NCBI GenBank assembly: GCA_014695195.1
Contig: JACJNW010000039.1
Span: forward strand, 62,001 to 126,000
DNA from: Cyanobacteria bacterium FACHB-DQ100
GTDB lineage: Bacteria > Cyanobacteriota > Cyanobacteriia > Leptolyngbyales > Leptolyngbyaceae
Length of the DNA stretch: 64,000 bases
Reading direction: 5' to 3'
Shown here: in pieces, positions 9,387 to 18,229 of the stretch
How positions within the stretch are numbered: the stretch's first letter is position 1
How the letters are laid out: every line of letters begins with the position of its first letter
Translations under genes and position numbers: made by a program
Notes under the pieces: generated by a model
Database searches by the model: none
Told to the model about the DNA's origin: nothing
What the model saw: the letters and a program-made list of their open reading frames with translations, nothing else

Positions 9387-9956
9387 TTACTCACAACCGT
9401 AGGCACTTTGCTGGCGACATTGACGTTCGGATTGAATTTCACCGTTCAAGTCCTTCAGCGATAACACTGTAAAGTGATAAAACTTTCGTCCCTGGTTTGG
9501 CTGCTTAAACTCTGTAGTCCTGTAGGCAAATGTTCTTCCACGATAGAATCGCTTTTCAATTCCGGTATAGTCTACTCGCGCTACATACTGCGATCGCCGA
9601 AAATCCTCCGAAACCGCAGTGTTAAACATCTGCTGAATCAATCCCAAATTCTCGCGAGTAAATCCTGCAAATGATTGTGCAGTTCCAAGCGCGATCGTTT
9701 CTTTTTGCGATCGTTGATCTTGGCGATCGGGACTCATCGAAAACACGATCGTTCCGTTCGGCAGCTTGCCTTCACTCGTGTAAAAGGGTAGGCCACTGAG
9801 TTCTGCAATCCCTCGCTTCAGCGGCGACATCATTGATTGTTTCGCGACCCGATTCTTAACAGTTTGCACCGTTTCCCCTGGTAAAGCATGAGCAGATTGA
9901 GACAAGCTAAACACCAGGGTGAAAGCTGCGGTGATGGAAAGAAGCTGTCGTTTCAT
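9387..9956 (-). CDS. secreted hypothetical protein
   Basis: This 189-residue protein has a clean signal peptide (MKRQLLSITAAFTLVF..., predicted cleavage after AHA) and no recognised catalytic motif. The mature part is mixed alpha/beta and basic, with two cysteines near the C-terminus. The start at 9956 is preferred over an upstream in-frame ATG at 10004 because the signal peptide begins there. It lies 34 bases upstream of the transporter ATPase on the same strand, so it may share that transcript. I do not recognise the family. Confidence 0.75.
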   Translation of the reverse strand: MKRQLLSITAAFTLVFSLSQSAHALPGETVQTVKNRVAKQSMMSPLKRGIAELSGLPFYTSEGKLPNGTIVFSMSPDRQDQRSQKETIALGTAQSFAGFTRENLGLIQQMFNTAVSEDFRRSQYVARVDYTGIEKRFYRGRTFAYRTTEFKQPNQGRKFYHFTVLSLKDLNGEIQSERQCRQQSAYGCE

Positions 9957-10104
9957 GTGAATGAATTGTGATTGAACATAAGATTCTACATCGCACGATC
10001 GCACAACTCCAGATCACAGCAATGTAATTCCTAAGACAGATTTGCCCAGGGTTTACAGTCGTATCCTGTACTATCCAAACAGGTTTACACGAAGGACTTC
10101 AATC

Positions 10105-10476
10105 ATGTCGATCGTACTGGTTCAGCTTTTAGTCATTGGATTAATTGCAGGCATTGCAGGTGGGATGTTTGGCATCGGAGGCGGAGCGATTATGGTTCCA
10201 GCAATGGTGCTAATGCTGGGGATGGAGCAAAAATTCGCCACGGGAACCTCAGTTGCAGCCCAAATTTTACCGATCGGCATTCTTGCCGCGATCGTCTATC
10301 AGCGCAGCGGTAATCTTAACTGGAAATACGCCGTCATTATCGCGATCGGGCTTGTAGTTGGCAACCTTTTTGGTGCTCTATTTGCCAATCAACCCTTTAT
10401 TAGCGGAGAAACGATGAAAAAACTCTATGGTGTGTTTCTCTTAGTGATTGGATTGCGTTACCTACTCTATCGTTGA
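10105..10476 (+). CDS. TauE/SafE-family membrane protein (half-length)
   Basis: This 123-residue protein matches one repeat of the TauE/SafE (DUF81) sulfite/sulfonate exporter family. It starts with a helix carrying the hallmark GGMFGIGGGAIMVPAMV, contains GTSVAAQILPIG, and ends in a helix with YGVFLLVIGLRYLLYR; about four helices in all. Full-length family members have two such repeats in roughly 250 residues, so this one is half-size and would have to dimerise. The start at 10105 is chosen because GAAGGA lies just upstream. It converges on def with a 15-base overlap. Confidence 0.85.
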   Translation: MSIVLVQLLVIGLIAGIAGGMFGIGGGAIMVPAMVLMLGMEQKFATGTSVAAQILPIGILAAIVYQRSGNLNWKYAVIIAIGLVVGNLFGALFANQPFISGETMKKLYGVFLLVIGLRYLLYR

Positions 10477-10998
10477 TATCAGTCTCTTTTGGTACTCCTT
10501 TTCTGTTACCAGATCGTGATTGCTTGCAACCCGATCAAGAAACACAATCCCATTAAAATGATCGTATTCGTGCTGAAAGATTCGTGCCACGAAATCGGTC
10601 ATTTTCAGTTTTTGCCGCTTGCCGAAGCGATCGTAAAACTCAATTTCGATCGCTTGATACCTCGGCACGTTTCCCCGAATTCCCGGAATGCTCAGACACC
10701 CTTCCCAACCTTTCACCATTTCATCTGAATGCGCCAAGATCTTTGGATTAATCATCGGGGTTGGCTCCATCGAAGGCGCATTCGGGTAACGCAGATTGGG
10801 ACGCGATGCCACAATCATCAATTGATAAGACTCTGCAACTTGCGGTGCAGCAATTCCCACTCCGTTCGCTTTCTGCACCGTTGCCATCAGATTCTCAACC
10901 AACCTTTGAATGCGATCGTCTTGGATAGGTTCAATCGATCGCGCCTTTTCTCTGAGAACTGGATGCCCTAACTCAATAATGTCGAGAATCTCACCCAT
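10462..10998 (-). CDS. def: peptide deformylase
   Basis: This enzyme removes the formyl group from the initiator methionine of nascent proteins. The 178-residue protein has all three PDF motifs: GVGIAAPQV (about 46-54), EGCLSIP with the metal ligand Cys101, and HEYDH with His143, Glu144 and His147. The start at 10998 gives the normal length; longer in-frame starts would run back into the 3' end of htrA. A hairpin ending about 11 bases upstream separates it from htrA. Confidence 0.95.
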   Translation of the reverse strand: MGEILDIIELGHPVLREKARSIEPIQDDRIQRLVENLMATVQKANGVGIAAPQVAESYQLMIVASRPNLRYPNAPSMEPTPMINPKILAHSDEMVKGWEGCLSIPGIRGNVPRYQAIEIEFYDRFGKRQKLKMTDFVARIFQHEYDHFNGIVFLDRVASNHDLVTEKEYQKRLISTIE

Positions 10999-11008
10999 TT
11001 TTACCCCC

Positions 11009-11047
11009 AAAAATGCAAAGAACTCCGAATTCAACATCCGGAGTTCT
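11009..11047 (-). terminator. hairpin terminator between htrA and def
   Basis: On the minus strand AGAACTCCG pairs perfectly over nine bases with CGGAGTTCT (11039-11047 with 11019-11027) and is followed by TTGCATTTTT. It sits 19 bases after the htrA stop and immediately before the def start, so it could be a full terminator or an attenuator letting some transcription into def. Confidence 0.65.
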
Positions 11048-11065
11048 ATCGTACTCACTGACGCA

Positions 11066-12304
11066 CTAGGGTGTGTCGCTGCCGCCACCCTGAGCGGTTC
11101 GAGTTGGAAATGCTCCCGGCTGAACACTCACCGTTGTCGATCGACCATTTCGGTTAACTTCGACTTGCAGCGTTCCCCCGATCGACGCATTCTCGACCGC
11201 TTGCTGCACTTGCTCTGCCTTTGTCACAGCCTGCCCGTTAATGCGCTTAATCACATCACCATCACGTAATCCACTCCTTGCTGCCGGAGAATTCGGCTGA
11301 ACTCGGAAGATCACAACACCCTGATCATCCTGCACCCGGAAACCAACCTGCCGATCACTGTTGATTTGCTGTCTCAACTCCGGAGTCAATCCCCGCATCT
11401 GAATTCCCAAATAGGGGTGATCTACGCGCCCTTTTGTGATCAACTGCTGCGAAATTCGTTGCGCTGTATTAATTGGAACTGCAAATCCCAACCCTTGTGC
11501 GCCACCAATAATCGCCGTATTCATCCCGACCACTTCGCCGCGCTGATTCAACAACGGGCCGCCAGAATTCCCCGGATTAATCGCGGCATCGGTCTGGATA
11601 AAGTTGACTCGCTTATCTGGAACTCGCACTTCCGAACTCGATCGACCCGTCGCACTAATAATTCCAGCCGTCACGGTGTTATCCAATCCGAGCGGATTGC
11701 CAATCGCGATCGCCCATTCTCCCGGTTTCAGCGTATCTGAATTGCCTAGCGCCACGGTCGGTAGATTACTCCCCTGCACTCGAATCACTGCCACATCGGT
11801 GAGCGAATCTTGCCCCACAACTTTACCGCGCAATTCTCGTCCGTCTTTCATCGTCACACTCACGGTATCCGCACCACTGACAACGTGAGCATTGGTTAAA
11901 ATCAACCCGTCTGAGCTAATAATGAACCCTGATCCGGTTCCTCGTTCTACCCGGCGTTGAGTCGATGGAATATCCGCGCCAAAGAACTGCCGGAAAAAGG
12001 GATCGTTAAAAACTTCGGGCACTCGCGATTGCACGGTACGAGACGCATTGATTCTTACAACCGCAGGACCTACCCGCTCAACCGCTGCTGCAATAAAATT
12101 CGGGTCAGTCGATGCTGCAAATGCGCCTGTACGATTTTGCGCCACGATCGTATTAGTCTGAGCCGTATTAGTCTGAGCAATGGCAGGCGGCGAGAAGGTG
12201 TTTTCAGAGAGCAAACGGTTTCCTGCAAGCACCGTACCCGCCCCAACTAGAGGCAGCATGAAATAAATTGCAGACTGTTTCCAAGTATTTCGAGATGTCG
12301 TCAT
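11066..12304 (-). CDS. HtrA/Deg-family serine protease with PDZ domain
   Basis: This 412-residue trypsin-like protease or chaperone of the HhoA/HhoB/HtrA group works in extracytoplasmic protein quality control. It has an N-terminal hydrophobic signal or anchor (about 10-28), a protease domain with catalytic His140 (TNAHVV), Asp170 (LTDVAVI) and Ser247 (GNSGG), and one PDZ domain (about 300-395). The start at 12304 has AGGAGAAGGAGA upstream, whereas an in-frame start at 12361 has none. Three cyanobacterial paralogues are usual, and which one this is cannot be told from the window. Confidence 0.93.
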   Translation of the reverse strand: MTTSRNTWKQSAIYFMLPLVGAGTVLAGNRLLSENTFSPPAIAQTNTAQTNTIVAQNRTGAFAASTDPNFIAAAVERVGPAVVRINASRTVQSRVPEVFNDPFFRQFFGADIPSTQRRVERGTGSGFIISSDGLILTNAHVVSGADTVSVTMKDGRELRGKVVGQDSLTDVAVIRVQGSNLPTVALGNSDTLKPGEWAIAIGNPLGLDNTVTAGIISATGRSSSEVRVPDKRVNFIQTDAAINPGNSGGPLLNQRGEVVGMNTAIIGGAQGLGFAVPINTAQRISQQLITKGRVDHPYLGIQMRGLTPELRQQINSDRQVGFRVQDDQGVVIFRVQPNSPAARSGLRDGDVIKRINGQAVTKAEQVQQAVENASIGGTLQVEVNRNGRSTTVSVQPGAFPTRTAQGGGSDTP

Positions 12305-12981
12305 CAGTGATATATTCTCCTTCTCCTTAATGGTGCGTTCCCGGTCAATTAAAAAGCTCATCTATCTCTTATTCTGAAGAAAAAGACGCGAGATGAGAAC
12401 GCGCTGAGCGATAGACACTTCCAATGTAATTAGCCCATGTGACGATCAAACGGCGTTTTGGTTGCAACTTTGCCATACTTTTTAGGGTTTTACGGCTCCA
12501 AATTTGTCATTTCAACTTCATGAGGAACACACAGCGTTGACAACTGGCGTTGATACCTTGTTAATCACAGGTGAATGAATGGTAAGAGCAGGTTGCTGCT
12601 AGAGCGAATTAAGGTTTTTGATCTATTGGGTGTCGATCGAGCAATGATCCCGTCCAGATCGCCACTATCGCTCTGTGCAGATAATCTGCTTCTTTTTTTT
12701 TATGATAGCGGATCGTTAATTTTAACCAAAATTCCACTCAAATTGAGCCACTTGACAAGCTTTAATTCAGTCGAATGGCAATCTTGAAAAATCTCATTTC
12801 ATTCATCAAGAATTGATTCCAAATTAAAGAATCAATCCTGTCTTATGCCGGTGTGATAAATCAGCAATGCCAGTGTAATATGAATGGGGCAACTGGCAAG
12901 GCGCTAAATTTGTCTTGGTTTGGCGGGTTTGTTAGTGTCACAAAATACGATTGCTGTCCACCTGATTTAGATTTCGGATGA
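12305..12981. other. divergent intergenic region htrA / cyAbrB
   Basis: This 677-base region between divergently transcribed htrA and abrB has no supportable gene. A 70-codon frame at 12575-12787 lacks a ribosome-binding site and resembles no protein. The region is AT-rich with a T9 run near 12694-12702, and probably holds both promoters. Confidence 0.6.
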
Positions 12982-13371
12982 ATGACTAAAAAGAAAAAGA
13001 TTGAGCCATTAATGGGTGAAGCCCTGCTCAAAAAAGTAAAAGAACTCGATCATCTCAATAAAGAAGAAAAAGCTAAAGAGTGCGGCTATTACACGGTGAC
13101 AAAGAACGGTGTAGAGCGCGTGAATATGATGAAATTCCTGAATGCACTAATTGATGCGGAAGGAATTGAGCTAGATGGAAAACAAGGCACAAGTGGTCGA
13201 GGTGGTCGGAGCGCAAGCTATCGAATCAGCGTACAGTCTAATGGAAATTTGCTGATTGGGGCAGCGTATACTAAACAAATGGAGTTGAAGCCTGGAGACG
13301 AATTTGAAATTTCTCTAGGTCGAAAACATATCCATTTAAAACAACTCGATCGAGAAGAACTCTCGGCTTAA
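12982..13371 (+). CDS. cyAbrB-type transcriptional regulator
   Basis: This 129-residue protein matches the cyanobacterial AbrB family, whose members (for example Sll0359 and Sll0822 of Synechocystis) control carbon/nitrogen balance and hydrogenase genes. The N-terminal MTKKKKIEPLMGEALLKKV and central GYYTVTKNGVERVNMMKF are family features, and the C-terminal LKPGDEFEISLGRKHIHL is the AbrB-like strand region thought to bind DNA. The start at 12982 lies four bases after an out-of-frame ATG. A 36-codon membrane peptide gene begins four bases after the stop. Confidence 0.93.
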   Translation: MTKKKKIEPLMGEALLKKVKELDHLNKEEKAKECGYYTVTKNGVERVNMMKFLNALIDAEGIELDGKQGTSGRGGRSASYRISVQSNGNLLIGAAYTKQMELKPGDEFEISLGRKHIHLKQLDREELSA

Positions 13372-13375
13372 ACAA

Positions 13376-13486
13376 ATGGAAAACATCGATTGGACAACGG
13401 CGATTCCGGCAGGTCTTGCGATCGCAATTTTTCTAGGTGGAATGCTGATGATGTTTACTGGCATTTGGACAAGCAGAAACAAATAG
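13376..13486 (+). CDS. 36-residue single-helix membrane peptide coupled to cyAbrB
   Basis: ATG at 13376 starts four bases after the abrB stop, and the frame runs to TAG at 13484-13486. The peptide begins MENIDWTTAIPAGLAIAIFL, continues through a Gly/Met-rich hydrophobic stretch and ends TGIWTSRNK. This gives one membrane helix (about residues 9-30) with an acidic N-terminus and a basic C-terminus. Size and layout resemble small photosynthetic or regulatory membrane peptides, but I do not recognise it as any known psa, psb or pet subunit. There is no separate ribosome-binding site other than sequence inside the abrB end, so coupling is likely. Function is unknown. Confidence 0.6.
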   Translation: MENIDWTTAIPAGLAIAIFLGGMLMMFTGIWTSRNK

Positions 13487-13507
13487 AAAATTCCTGCTTG
13501 TCTAGGT

Positions 13508-15439
13508 CTAGTTCAATACGCCAAACTCAGGGGCAAGTCCGGTTTTGATCGGGCTTGCCTCTTCTGTATGAGGGAGATATGGCATTAAACGCACGCGAGT
13601 TAACGCAAGATTGCACGCTAAGGTAATGCCTTCTTGCTCTAACAGTCCCAGCACATGATCTGGATTGGCGCGATCGATCACAGGAAGCTGATGCAAGCCG
13701 CGAGTTGCCATACGATCGAGCGCATCGGTGAGCGGTTCATCCTGATAGGCATAGAGAATATCGGTTGTGCAAACTTCGGCGATCGTGCGTTGACTCAATC
13801 CCTGTTCTGCGTGATGCGGTTCGGTTTCCCAGCGCGCGATCGCCCGATTGATATCTTGCAGCGTGATAATGCCGATCAGGTGTCGATCGTCGTTCACCAC
13901 TAGCGCACTGTGCGTTTGATGTTGAATCAGTTGCAGTCCTGCTTCTAGCAATGGAGTCAATTCCGCAACCTGCAAAAACCCAGGCTGCATCGCTTCTGCG
14001 ACCAATAGATTTCTGAGAATTTCTTGCTGATAAAGCGTGGAATTTGGCACTTGATCGGGATCGCGTTTTGCTTCGATTTGCTGTAAGTTCGAGGGCTGTT
14101 CTGGACTCGATTTAAACAAATTGACGAGCCAGACGCTTAAACCTACGGCTGCCATCAGCGGTAAAACAATTCGATAATCGCGGGTCATTTCAAACAGCAG
14201 CAGAATCGCCGTTAAGGGAGCGTTCACACTTGCTGCCAGCACAGCCGCCATTCCGACCATTGCATAAGCAGGCGGTGCAGCAATACTTGTCGCAAACATC
14301 GGCAATACTGAAGGTAAGACTTTGCCATAAGCGGCTCCGAGCGATGCGCCCAAAAACATGGCGGGCGCAAAGATACCACCCACTAATCCACTGCCCAAAC
14401 TAATTGCCGTCAGCAACAGCTTAACCACCAATAAAGTAATCAGCAGCACCAGCGAGAACTGTACATCTCGCAGCATCGCTTCTACAGTGTCATACCCCAC
14501 TCCGAGAATTTGTGGCAGTTTCAGTGCCACCACCCCAACACATAGCCCTCCTAGAATCGGCTGAACTTCACGCGGAACTTTTGCTATCCAGCTTGAACCC
14601 GGAAGCTTTCCCTTAAAGAAGTCACTTGAACACTTTAATAAGTTTGTATAGGCGATCGACACCACACAAGCAAACAGTCCCAACCCCAAATAAAGCGGCA
14701 ATTCTAAAGGACTTCGTACTTCATACGCAGGCAGATCAAAGGCAGGTTGCCCACCCAGACCAATCTGAGCAATTAGCGCTGACACCACCGCAGAGAGTAG
14801 AACAATGCTAGCGGCTGAGGTCTCAAATGTCGTGCCTAGTACCACTTCCAGCGCGAAGAACACGCCTGCGATCGGCGCATTAAATCCGGCTGCCAGTCCG
14901 GCTGCGGCTCCTGCTCCTAAGAGTAAGCGTTGACGATCGCGGGACACTTTCAACAGTTGACCCACAAACAAGCCAAAATTCGCTCCTACCTCGACGCTTG
15001 GGCCTTCAGGCCCCAGTGATGCTCCAGTTCCAAGAGAAATGGCGGCGGCGATCGTTTTCGCGATCGGGCGTGTTGCTGACATTTCCTTGCCTGCTTGCAC
15101 GGCTGCAATGAGGGCAGAAATTCCCGGACTGAATTCTTTCGTTAACCAGCGAATCAATCCGACTAAGACACCCCCCAAAGTAGGGACACAAGCTAGAGTC
15201 CACGCACCAAAATGACCGATCGTTCCCATCAGGTCTTCAAGCGCGAGACGATGCACGAATTCAATTAAATAGCGAAACGTAAGCACCCCCAAACCAGCCC
15301 CACCACCGATGACGACTGCCAGAATCAAAACGATCGTGTCGGGGTGCGGTTGGAGGCGATTGAATAGTCCAGTGAGGCGAGATGAGGGAGAATTTGAGGA
15401 GTCGGGCAGCAGAACTTTGGGCGTCAGGGTCGAGGGCAC
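13508..15439 (-). CDS. ClC-family chloride channel/transporter with CBS domains
   Basis: This 643-residue protein has a ClC membrane domain (about 30-440) followed by paired CBS domains (about 475-610). Recognisable filter segments are GTGASLGPEGPSVEVG, which keeps the gating Glu of the GxEGP motif, GFNAPIAGVFFALE, and GSGLVGGIFAPAMFLGASLG. The first filter motif reads GTGAS, where the best-known chloride transporters have GSGIP. The CBS pair suggests nucleotide regulation. The gene is convergent with the abrB pair and ends 21 bases from the small peptide gene. Confidence 0.92.
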   Translation of the reverse strand: MPSTLTPKVLLPDSSNSPSSRLTGLFNRLQPHPDTIVLILAVVIGGGAGLGVLTFRYLIEFVHRLALEDLMGTIGHFGAWTLACVPTLGGVLVGLIRWLTKEFSPGISALIAAVQAGKEMSATRPIAKTIAAAISLGTGASLGPEGPSVEVGANFGLFVGQLLKVSRDRQRLLLGAGAAAGLAAGFNAPIAGVFFALEVVLGTTFETSAASIVLLSAVVSALIAQIGLGGQPAFDLPAYEVRSPLELPLYLGLGLFACVVSIAYTNLLKCSSDFFKGKLPGSSWIAKVPREVQPILGGLCVGVVALKLPQILGVGYDTVEAMLRDVQFSLVLLITLLVVKLLLTAISLGSGLVGGIFAPAMFLGASLGAAYGKVLPSVLPMFATSIAAPPAYAMVGMAAVLAASVNAPLTAILLLFEMTRDYRIVLPLMAAVGLSVWLVNLFKSSPEQPSNLQQIEAKRDPDQVPNSTLYQQEILRNLLVAEAMQPGFLQVAELTPLLEAGLQLIQHQTHSALVVNDDRHLIGIITLQDINRAIARWETEPHHAEQGLSQRTIAEVCTTDILYAYQDEPLTDALDRMATRGLHQLPVIDRANPDHVLGLLEQEGITLACNLALTRVRLMPYLPHTEEASPIKTGLAPEFGVLN

Positions 15440-15701
15440 GGCAGGGGGGGAATAATAAGATTAAATTTTATTTCTCCTTCTCATTGTGGGCGATCAAAGC
15501 CAGACAAGACAAGTAATTTGTCGGTTTTTCAATGAGTAAATCTAGACGGTAGGGATCGCTAAAATTATCTGCTCAGATTCTTATGAATTAATACGTTTGC
15601 CCTATTTAACTAGAAGAACGGCAAGAGATTGTTTTTGGGGTTAACCCCATCACAGGACTGTTTATGATGCACAATGATTCCGTGTATCTAATGATAGAAA
15701 A

Positions 15702-17357
15702 ATGGATCGCAAGATTTCGATCGGGAATCAATCAGGAACACCGCGCTATCAAGCTTGGATTGATCCAGGTTGGACGATCGGACTGTGGAGTGCTGCGATC
15801 GTGCTGTTTACGATTAATCTCGGTGTTCTCCCCTTGAGAGATTGGGATGAGGGCATCGTGGCACAGATTGCCCGTGAAATTGCGAATGCTCCGTTTGAAT
15901 CCCTAACCTGGCTGCACCCCCGCGATCTCAATGGCGCACCGTATTTGAACAAGCCGCCTTTGGTGCATTGGTTGATTGCCTTGTGCTATCGAATATGGGG
16001 AGTGAGTGAATGGACGACGCGACTTCCCGGAGCGCTGCTAACAGCGACTTCGGTTCCGCTGCTGTATGGCATTGGGCGTGAGGTCTTTTTTCAGCGCAGT
16101 ACGGCTGTGTTCGCCGCACTGGTTTATCTCACTTCGCTACCTGTCGTGCGTCAGGGACGATTAGCGATGCTTGACGGTGCGATTCTGTGCTTTTTTCTGG
16201 CGATGATGTTTTGTTTGCTGCGATCGCGGCGAGATTTGCGTTGGGGTTTGGGAGTTGGTTTAGGATTTAGCTGCCTTTGTTTGACGAAAGGGATTTTAGG
16301 AATTTTGCTGGCAGCGATCGCGCTGGTGTTTATCACTTGGGATACGCCGCGATTATTGAGATCAGGATATTTATGGGCGGGCTTTGGTTTAGGCTGTGTT
16401 CCCGTTGCGCTCTGGAATGGAGCGCAGGTTTATCGGTATGGTGAGGCGTTTTTAGCGACGCATTTTTTTGATCAATCTTTGAAGCGCGTGTCAGATTCGG
16501 TTGAGGATAATCAAGGATTAATTACCTACTACGTTTGGGAAGTCCTGAAAAATGGGGTTCCGTGGGTGGTGTTTTTGCCGATCGCGTTTCGTCATGCTTG
16601 GGAAAATCGCACTCTAAGCTGGGCAAGATTGGTTCTGGTGTGGAGCGGAATTTATTTTGCTGTGATTTCGCTGATGCAAACCAAACTGCCTTGGTATGCA
16701 ATGCCACTTTATCCAGCCTTTGCGCTGGTGGTTGGGGCACAGTTGCAGCGATTTTGGCAACCTGTCTCCTCAGAACCACCGATGATTAAGCGGGTTCGGG
16801 TTTGGGTGAGCGTGTTTTTGGTGTTGGCGATCGTCGCTTGGGCAGGTGCGATCTACTATACGTTTTGGGTACGATCGCAGCCGGATGTGCAATTGGTATT
16901 TGCAACGCTGGCGCTGACGCTAACGGTAACGGCAGTTCTGATGGCGCGTCAGGATGTGCAGTTTGTCGTGGTATTGATTTGGGGGACGTTTTTGACGCTG
17001 CTGGTCTTGATGATGTCGAATTATTGGATCTGGGAACTGCAAGAAGCATTTCCGGCAAAACCTGTGGCACAAATGATTCAGGAAGCCACCGCCAAAGGGC
17101 AAACGATTTATACGTCCTATCCTTATTTCCGCCCGTCGCTGAACTTCTATAGTGAGCGATCGATTGTTCCAGCGAGTTCTGAAGCCTTGTTAAAACGCTG
17201 GCGCGAGGATGCTCATCCCTATTTGCTGCTCGATCCCGCGTCGTTGAAGAAGTTGCCACAAAAGCAAATCCAGTTTCTGGGCATGAGTGAGGAGTGGGCG
17301 TTAGTGAGTCGAGCACCTGCGGTAAAAACGATCAACACAGCAAAGCGAAAGAAATGA
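15702..17357 (+). CDS. ArnT/PMT-like membrane glycosyltransferase
   Basis: This 551-residue protein of the dolichyl-phosphate-mannose mannosyltransferase/ArnT superfamily transfers a sugar from a polyprenyl-phosphate donor on the outer face of the membrane. The first extracytoplasmic loop holds the acidic motif DWDEG (about residue 50), and later YLNKPPLVHWL and RLPGALLTA match the family. There are about eleven to twelve membrane helices, and the last 100 residues form a soluble periplasmic part. The acceptor could be lipid A, another glycan or a protein. Confidence 0.88.
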   Translation: MDRKISIGNQSGTPRYQAWIDPGWTIGLWSAAIVLFTINLGVLPLRDWDEGIVAQIAREIANAPFESLTWLHPRDLNGAPYLNKPPLVHWLIALCYRIWGVSEWTTRLPGALLTATSVPLLYGIGREVFFQRSTAVFAALVYLTSLPVVRQGRLAMLDGAILCFFLAMMFCLLRSRRDLRWGLGVGLGFSCLCLTKGILGILLAAIALVFITWDTPRLLRSGYLWAGFGLGCVPVALWNGAQVYRYGEAFLATHFFDQSLKRVSDSVEDNQGLITYYVWEVLKNGVPWVVFLPIAFRHAWENRTLSWARLVLVWSGIYFAVISLMQTKLPWYAMPLYPAFALVVGAQLQRFWQPVSSEPPMIKRVRVWVSVFLVLAIVAWAGAIYYTFWVRSQPDVQLVFATLALTLTVTAVLMARQDVQFVVVLIWGTFLTLLVLMMSNYWIWELQEAFPAKPVAQMIQEATAKGQTIYTSYPYFRPSLNFYSERSIVPASSEALLKRWREDAHPYLLLDPASLKKLPQKQIQFLGMSEEWALVSRAPAVKTINTAKRKK

Positions 17358-17425
17358 AATGCTACGCTCAGCCGTTCGATCGCGAATCTTCATGCCTACT
17401 TAGTCCCAATGTCTTAAACGGTAGG

Positions 17426-17463
17426 GTTGAGTCAAGCATTGAATATTAGTCGCTTGACTCAAC
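17426..17463. terminator. inverted repeat between convergent genes
   Basis: GTTGAGTCAAGC (17426-17437) pairs perfectly with GCTTGACTCAAC (17452-17463) around a 14-base loop. It sits between the convergent ArnT-like gene and rpiA. Neither side has a strong T run, so a bidirectional terminator is likely but not certain; a protein-binding palindrome is the alternative. Confidence 0.55.
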
Positions 17464-17470
17464 TTCAGGA

Positions 17471-18175
17471 TTAGAACTCTCTGACGCTTGGCTGTCCGTC
17501 TTTGACTTCTCCGACCATAATCACATCGGCAACACCCACAAATAAGCCGTTCTCAAGAACTCCGGGCAAATTGTTTAGTGCTTTCTCTAGGTCAGCGGGA
17601 TTGTCGATGCGATCGAACTTCACATCCACAACTAAGTTTCCTTGATCGGTCACAACAGGCCCCGCCTTTTTCACGCCCATTCTTAATTGAGGCTTACCGC
17701 CAAGCTTTTCGATCGCTTTCATCACCGGAGTTACTGCCATCGGAATCACTTCAACTGGAAGCAAGAAGGTAGAACCCAGATGATCCACCAGTTTGCCGCT
17801 ATCGACCACAACGATGAATTGATCCGCCAAGCTATCAACAATCTTTTCTTGCGTGTGAGCCGCGCCACCGCCTTTAATCAGGTTCTTCTGTGGATCAACT
17901 TCATCCGCACCATCGATCGCAATATCAATCTTTTCAATCTCATCGAGCGTAGTTAAAGGAATGCCAAACTGACGGGCTAGAACGATCGCTTGAAACGAAG
18001 TCGGAACCCCTTTAACGTTTTGCAGATCACCAGCTTGCAATCGCTCGCCGATCGCTTGAATCGCATAAGCGGTGGTCGAACCTGTACCGAGACCGACGAT
18101 CGTATTCGATTGCACTTTGGCAGCCGCCGCATAACCGACTTGCTGTTTCATCATTGTTACGGGGTCTGCATTCAT
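17471..18175 (-). CDS. rpiA: ribose-5-phosphate isomerase A
   Basis: RpiA interconverts ribose 5-phosphate and ribulose 5-phosphate in the Calvin and pentose phosphate pathways. The 234-residue protein has the motifs [13 protein letters not shown] (phosphate binding), DGADEVD and [11 protein letters not shown], which contain the active-site acidic residues and lysine. The ATG at 18175 is chosen, with AGGA about 10 bases upstream; a TTG at 18202 would add nine residues lacking support. It follows the porin gene on the same strand after 54 bases. Confidence 0.95.
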   Translation of the reverse strand: MNADPVTMMKQQVGYAAAAKVQSNTIVGLGTGSTTAYAIQAIGERLQAGDLQNVKGVPTSFQAIVLARQFGIPLTTLDEIEKIDIAIDGADEVDPQKNLIKGGGAAHTQEKIVDSLADQFIVVVDSGKLVDHLGSTFLLPVEVIPMAVTPVMKAIEKLGGKPQLRMGVKKAGPVVTDQGNLVVDVKFDRIDNPADLEKALNNLPGVLENGLFVGVADVIMVGEVKDGQPSVREF

Positions 18176-18229
18176 ACCATTTATTCCTGTACAAGTTATC
18201 AATTGATCACTGTACTATGTCACGCGACT

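Noticed and set aside
10042-10104. Longer start for the TauE-type protein
   Set aside because: The extra 21 residues are basic and precede the good ribosome-binding site at about 10090-10095, so the start at 10105 is preferred.
12575-12787. 70-codon plus-strand frame upstream of cyAbrB
   Set aside because: No ribosome-binding site, AT-rich low-complexity codons and no resemblance to a protein.
13376-13486. Assignment of the 36-residue peptide as a known photosystem or cytochrome b6f subunit
   Set aside because: The sequence does not match PsbN, PsbT, PsbX, PsaJ, PsaM, PetN or PetM as I know them; kept as unknown.
16786-17316. 176-codon minus-strand frame inside the ArnT-like gene
   Set aside because: Pro/Ser/Arg-rich translation typical of an antisense frame; the plus-strand gene is clearly real.
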